A stretch of DNA of 64,000 nt from Hyphomicrobiaceae bacterium (GTDB taxonomy: Bacteria > Pseudomonadota > Alphaproteobacteria > Rhizobiales > Hyphomicrobiaceae). The notes beneath the pieces were generated by a model. The model was given only the letters and a program-made list of their open reading frames with translations, had not been told where the DNA came from and searched no databases. The first letter of the stretch is position 1; every line of letters begins with the position of its first letter. The stretch lies in contig JAWKWE010000004.1 in the NCBI GenBank assembly GCA_041397645.1, positions 744,001-808,000 of the forward strand. Direction: 5' to 3'. The position numbers and the translations under genes are program-made. Shown piece after piece: positions 61,354 to 64,000 of the stretch.

Positions 61354-62760
61354 TCAGCGACGTCTGCCACCACCACCTCGATGCCCTCCGCCGACGTGAC
61401 CGCCGCCGGGATGACCTCCAGCGGCTCGTCCGCCACCGCTTGCCGGGCGAGGATGTGATGCTGCCGACTTGAGGCTGGCGTTGCCCCGATTGGACTGTTT
61501 CTTGACGGTCTGCGCCGGCTTCACATTCAGCGCGCTAGACCCCTTCTTGGAGGCCGCCTGTTTTGCCTTGCCGGACGAAGAAACACGCTCCTTCGCCTGG
61601 GACTTGTCGACACTCTTCATTTTCTCCGCGGCCTTACCTCGATCGACGTCCTTGGCCTTGTCCTTGATCTTATCGCGGTCCACCGATTGGGCTTTGTCTG
61701 CGACTTTGTCACGGTCGATCGATTGAGCCTTATCTTTGACCTTGTCGCGGTCGACGGAGTCCAAACGCTCCTTGACCTTTTCTTGATCGACGCTGCCGTC
61801 TCGCCCTCGGAACTGATCGCGCGCGTCACGCCTTTGATCGTTGAGCTTTCCGTATTGCTCGCGTGTCTGCGGATTGCGATATGGGACCGGTCCGCGGTGC
61901 TTCGGATCATGCTTCCAGGTATTGGAGGTTATCTGCGTGCGATTGACATTGATGTTGTTGTAGCGATTTACGTCGATATCGACGTTGTGGTGGTACCAAT
62001 CGCAATGGCCCCAGCCCCAAAGATTGTTGGCGACGGCGAAACCAGCACCCCAGAAGAAGCCAGAAACAAACGAAGAAGCTGGGTAGCCGTAATTCCAGTA
62101 ATATGGCGGATAAGACGGATACCACCACGACCCGTAAACGACAGTGGGATTATAGGCCGGGACATACACGACCTGGGGACTGGCCGGTTCGATAATGATG
62201 TATTCCTTGCTGTCTGTGGTCTTCTTGGTCACCTTCTGCTGCTTGTTCGATTTCAGCGAACCAGCTTCATCGGCTTTCTTACGAAGGAACTGCACTTCAG
62301 CCATGACATCGTCCGGCTGAGCGAGAAATGCATCGCCTAGCTTTTGCGTCCAGTCGAGTTTATCGCTCATTGACTGCAGAACTTCTGGAAATTGCGTGAG
62401 GGACTTCACGCTGGGATCCCAATCTTTCGACTCCAACGCCTTCGTCAGGTCATTGCCCTTCAATTTGGAATTCGATTTGCGCCAGCGCGCTGCCTCCACG
62501 ACCTCAAGCGGATAGGTCGATGCCATGAAAACATTTGAGAGAAGATCATCCGGATATAGCGCAATCGGCGCCAGCATCTGATCGAGCTGCTCTTTGCTCA
62601 GAAGTGTCGAACTGTTTTTTGCTTGTGCCTCTGCGCGAACTGGCGCAGGGACGAGTGACTCGACTGCAAGCAGATAGCCTGCCGCCCAAACGGCGACACA
62701 TGCGATCGCACCAACACTCACGCCTCGATACGCCAACTTACTGATCATCGCAGTACCCAT
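61354..62760 (-). CDS. DUF3300 exported protein with charged tandem repeats
   Basis: About 468 residues from the ATG at 62760 (GGTGAAAG upstream); the frame is open to 62841. An N-terminal hydrophobic segment (VSVGAIACVAVWAAGYLLAV) leads to DUF3300 (LDQMLAPIALYPDDLLSNVF; FPEVLQSMSDKLDWTQKLGD; VYVPAYNPTVVYGSWWYP). The Tyr/Trp/Pro-rich part is followed by about six charged repeats built on S-V-D-R-D-K-V-K-D-K-A-Q and a Gly/His-rich tail. Such proteins are thought to be envelope-associated; the repeat tail may bind polyanions or peptidoglycan. It is paired with DUF2950. Confidence 0.85.
   Translation of the reverse strand: MGTAMISKLAYRGVSVGAIACVAVWAAGYLLAVESLVPAPVRAEAQAKNSSTLLSKEQLDQMLAPIALYPDDLLSNVFMASTYPLEVVEAARWRKSNSKLKGNDLTKALESKDWDPSVKSLTQFPEVLQSMSDKLDWTQKLGDAFLAQPDDVMAEVQFLRKKADEAGSLKSNKQQKVTKKTTDSKEYIIIEPASPQVVYVPAYNPTVVYGSWWYPSYPPYYWNYGYPASSFVSGFFWGAGFAVANNLWGWGHCDWYHHNVDIDVNRYNNINVNRTQITSNTWKHDPKHRGPVPYRNPQTREQYGKLNDQRRDARDQFRGRDGSVDQEKVKERLDSVDRDKVKDKAQSIDRDKVADKAQSVDRDKIKDKAKDVDRGKAAEKMKSVDKSQAKERVSSSGKAKQAASKKGSSALNVKPAQTVKKQSNRGNASLKSAASHPRPASGGGRAAGGHPGGGHVGGGHRGGGGRRR
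61585..61795 (-). repeat. Tandem 11-residue charged repeats in the DUF3300 protein
   Basis: Roughly six units of the form S(V/I)DRDK(V/I)(K/A)DKA follow one another, encoded with visible DNA-level repetition (the GTCGCGGTC/TTTGTC pattern on the plus strand). Units nearer the C-terminus are more diverged. This pattern suggests recent expansion by slippage. Confidence 0.7.
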
Positions 62761-63003
62761 GACTTTCACCAAATCTCGATACGCCATCTGCAACTGAACG
62801 GCCCGCAATTCCCGCGAATTGAAGCCGTCACATGCACACACTCAATCCGCTCCTTCAAGCGCCTTGCAGCCAAATATTTTTCCGGCCGGTCGGAACGATA
62901 ATGACCTATCTCAAGCATTTAATTCTCAATTTATGACAAGAGCGCCGTTCTCGTAGTCTACATGAGCGGGTGGCGCGTCTGCACTAAGAGGCATTTGGTC
63001 AGG

Positions 63004-64000
63004 CTAACTTAGAAATTTGGAAATCAGCCCTGAACCAATGTCAAAAGCGCCTTCGCCGAACCTGGCCAGCGCACCGCCGACGATCGCCGCGAACAGCCAA
63101 CCCAGCGTGCGCTTGAACGCCTTGCCATAGTTCGTACGTACCTTCACTTCGATGACCTGATCGGGAAATGCTGTCTCGGCGACCACGCCATCCGAACCCA
63201 CGGTGCGGGCTGAAATGATGATGCGTAGCGTAGCCCAGCCCCGATGCTGCGGCGTAATCAGGAACCGCCAACTCGCAAAATCATTACCGGCTTCGTCAAA
63301 CTGATTGTCGATCCACTGAGTCTCTGGTGACGCTGTCTCTATGAAGAAACCGCCTTCCGGCGCGCGCACGCGAACCGACATCGCCTTGGTGACGGTGACC
63401 TCGTGCTGCCAAGCAAGGCCGCCGCCTTCCATGCCTTCGGCCATATTCTTGATGTGCGCGCGGCCGATACGGATTTCGACACGCTCCGTCACGCCCACGC
63501 GCATTGCACGCGGTACGTTCTCCGTAAGCTGCCCCAGCTCGGCCTTCTCCGGTTCGCGCGGCGCCTCCTTGCGGCGCGGCTTTGCCGGCGCGCTTGCAAG
63601 GGAAGGCGAGGGCGCTTTGGCCGATGGCGTGACGCCCGCTGCAGGAGCTTGCGGCCGTCCCATCGGTAAACTGTGAGGACCGGCCGGCGCATTTGCAGGC
63701 GGAAAGCCCGGTGGCATGGCATGGGGTGCTCCAGGGCCGCGTGCCAGGGGGGCTGCCCCGAAACCACCGGGTGAAGGCGGGCCTTTTGGCATCGGTGGAG
63801 GAATTGGGGGAGGCTGTGGGCCACCGGTGCGGCGCACCTCGAACCCGGGCGGCGATGACGATGGAGGAAGAGGCCCACCCTGAGGAAGCACACCCGGTGG
63901 AGGCCCCGCTGCAGATTGCCCCGAAACGCCGTCGGCAGGTGGGGCCGGTGCGGGAAATGCCGGTTGCGGAGCAACAGGAGGCAAAGGCTTAGGCGTGGCA
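63004..64000 (-). CDS. Proline-rich protein with conserved C-terminal domain (runs off right edge)
   Basis: The reverse frame is open to the window edge, at least 332 residues. The first 150 are a Pro/Gly/Ala-rich linker (PPPIPPPMPKGPPSPGGFG). A conserved beta-rich domain follows: VPRAMRVGVTERVEIRIGRA, VTKAMSVRVRAPEGGFFIE, SWRFLITPQHRGWATLRIII. It ends in a hydrophobic segment (TLGWLFAAIVGGALARF) that may anchor it or insert in a membrane. I have seen such domains attached to signalling or peptidase modules whose N-terminal part would lie beyond the edge. Function open. Confidence 0.65.
   Translation of the reverse strand, partial: ATPKPLPPVAPQPAFPAPAPPADGVSGQSAAGPPPGVLPQGGPLPPSSSPPGFEVRRTGGPQPPPIPPPMPKGPPSPGGFGAAPLARGPGAPHAMPPGFPPANAPAGPHSLPMGRPQAPAAGVTPSAKAPSPSLASAPAKPRRKEAPREPEKAELGQLTENVPRAMRVGVTERVEIRIGRAHIKNMAEGMEGGGLAWQHEVTVTKAMSVRVRAPEGGFFIETASPETQWIDNQFDEAGNDFASWRFLITPQHRGWATLRIIISARTVGSDGVVAETAFPDQVIEVKVRTNYGKAFKRTLGWLFAAIVGGALARFGEGAFDIGSGLISKFLS

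Noticed and set aside
1..64000. CRISPR array, complete insertion sequence, rRNA operon
   Set aside because: No regularly spaced direct repeats, transposase frames with terminal inverted repeats, or rRNA-like sequence were seen.

Overview
The window looks like the chromosome of a high-GC alphaproteobacterium of the order Hyphomicrobiales. This rests on the Fur-family Zur with a GTTATAATATC-type operator, the style of the COG0523/WD40/DUF1826/DUF2182 families, and a tRNA-Ala fragment of rhizobial type. A decayed fragment of fhcA (subunit A of the formyltransferase/hydrolase complex) hints at a methylotrophic lineage such as Hyphomicrobium. That assignment is inference. Genes are dense and there are no rRNA genes, no complete tRNA and no CRISPR array.

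Positions 1-14707 are accessory DNA. They hold a HipBA-type toxin-antitoxin pair with an operator-like inverted repeat, one unrecognised gene, and a leftward run of exported proteins (2191-11709) that share cysteine-containing repeat domains, TPRs and a C-terminal parvulin domain. An integration module follows (AlpA-like excisionase, unknown protein, tyrosine integrase) and ends in the 3' part of a tRNA-Ala gene at 14671-14707, which I read as the right attachment site of an integrative element. The element's left end is outside the window or not recognisable.

Positions 14708-35076 are largely a zinc-starvation region. A 16-bp palindrome of the form GGATRTTATAAYATCC occurs three times: before a COG0523-COG0523-WD40-small protein-NicO transporter operon, between zur and a third COG0523 gene, and before a ZnuD-like TonB receptor. 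The zur operon runs zur-hisI-75 aa-30 aa-znuC-znuB-znuA, with ATGA stop/start overlaps at most junctions. An SDR/LysR divergent pair, an arylsulfatase, a graveyard of truncated genes (folE and fhcA), a small HExxH protein and a duplicated His-rich protein lie in or next to this region.

Positions 35357-52039 contain a frameshifted outer-membrane barrel gene, a FAD amine oxidase, and a surface-polysaccharide locus. Its core is a compact GDP-D-glycero-alpha-D-manno-heptose pathway encoded by three genes (gmhA, an hddC-gmhB fusion, hddA). These are followed by one 2031-residue protein that joins a pyruvyltransferase-like domain, a coiled coil, three glycosyltransferase modules and a methyltransferase. 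A leftward GT2-ABC exporter-GT4 set closes the locus.

Positions 52485-64000 hold a DUF1326/DUF2182 pair, a LysR regulator with a small exported protein, a DUF3857/transglutaminase/TPR protein, a GluR0-like ligand-gated potassium channel, a DUF2950/DUF3300 pair, and a proline-rich protein that runs off the right edge.
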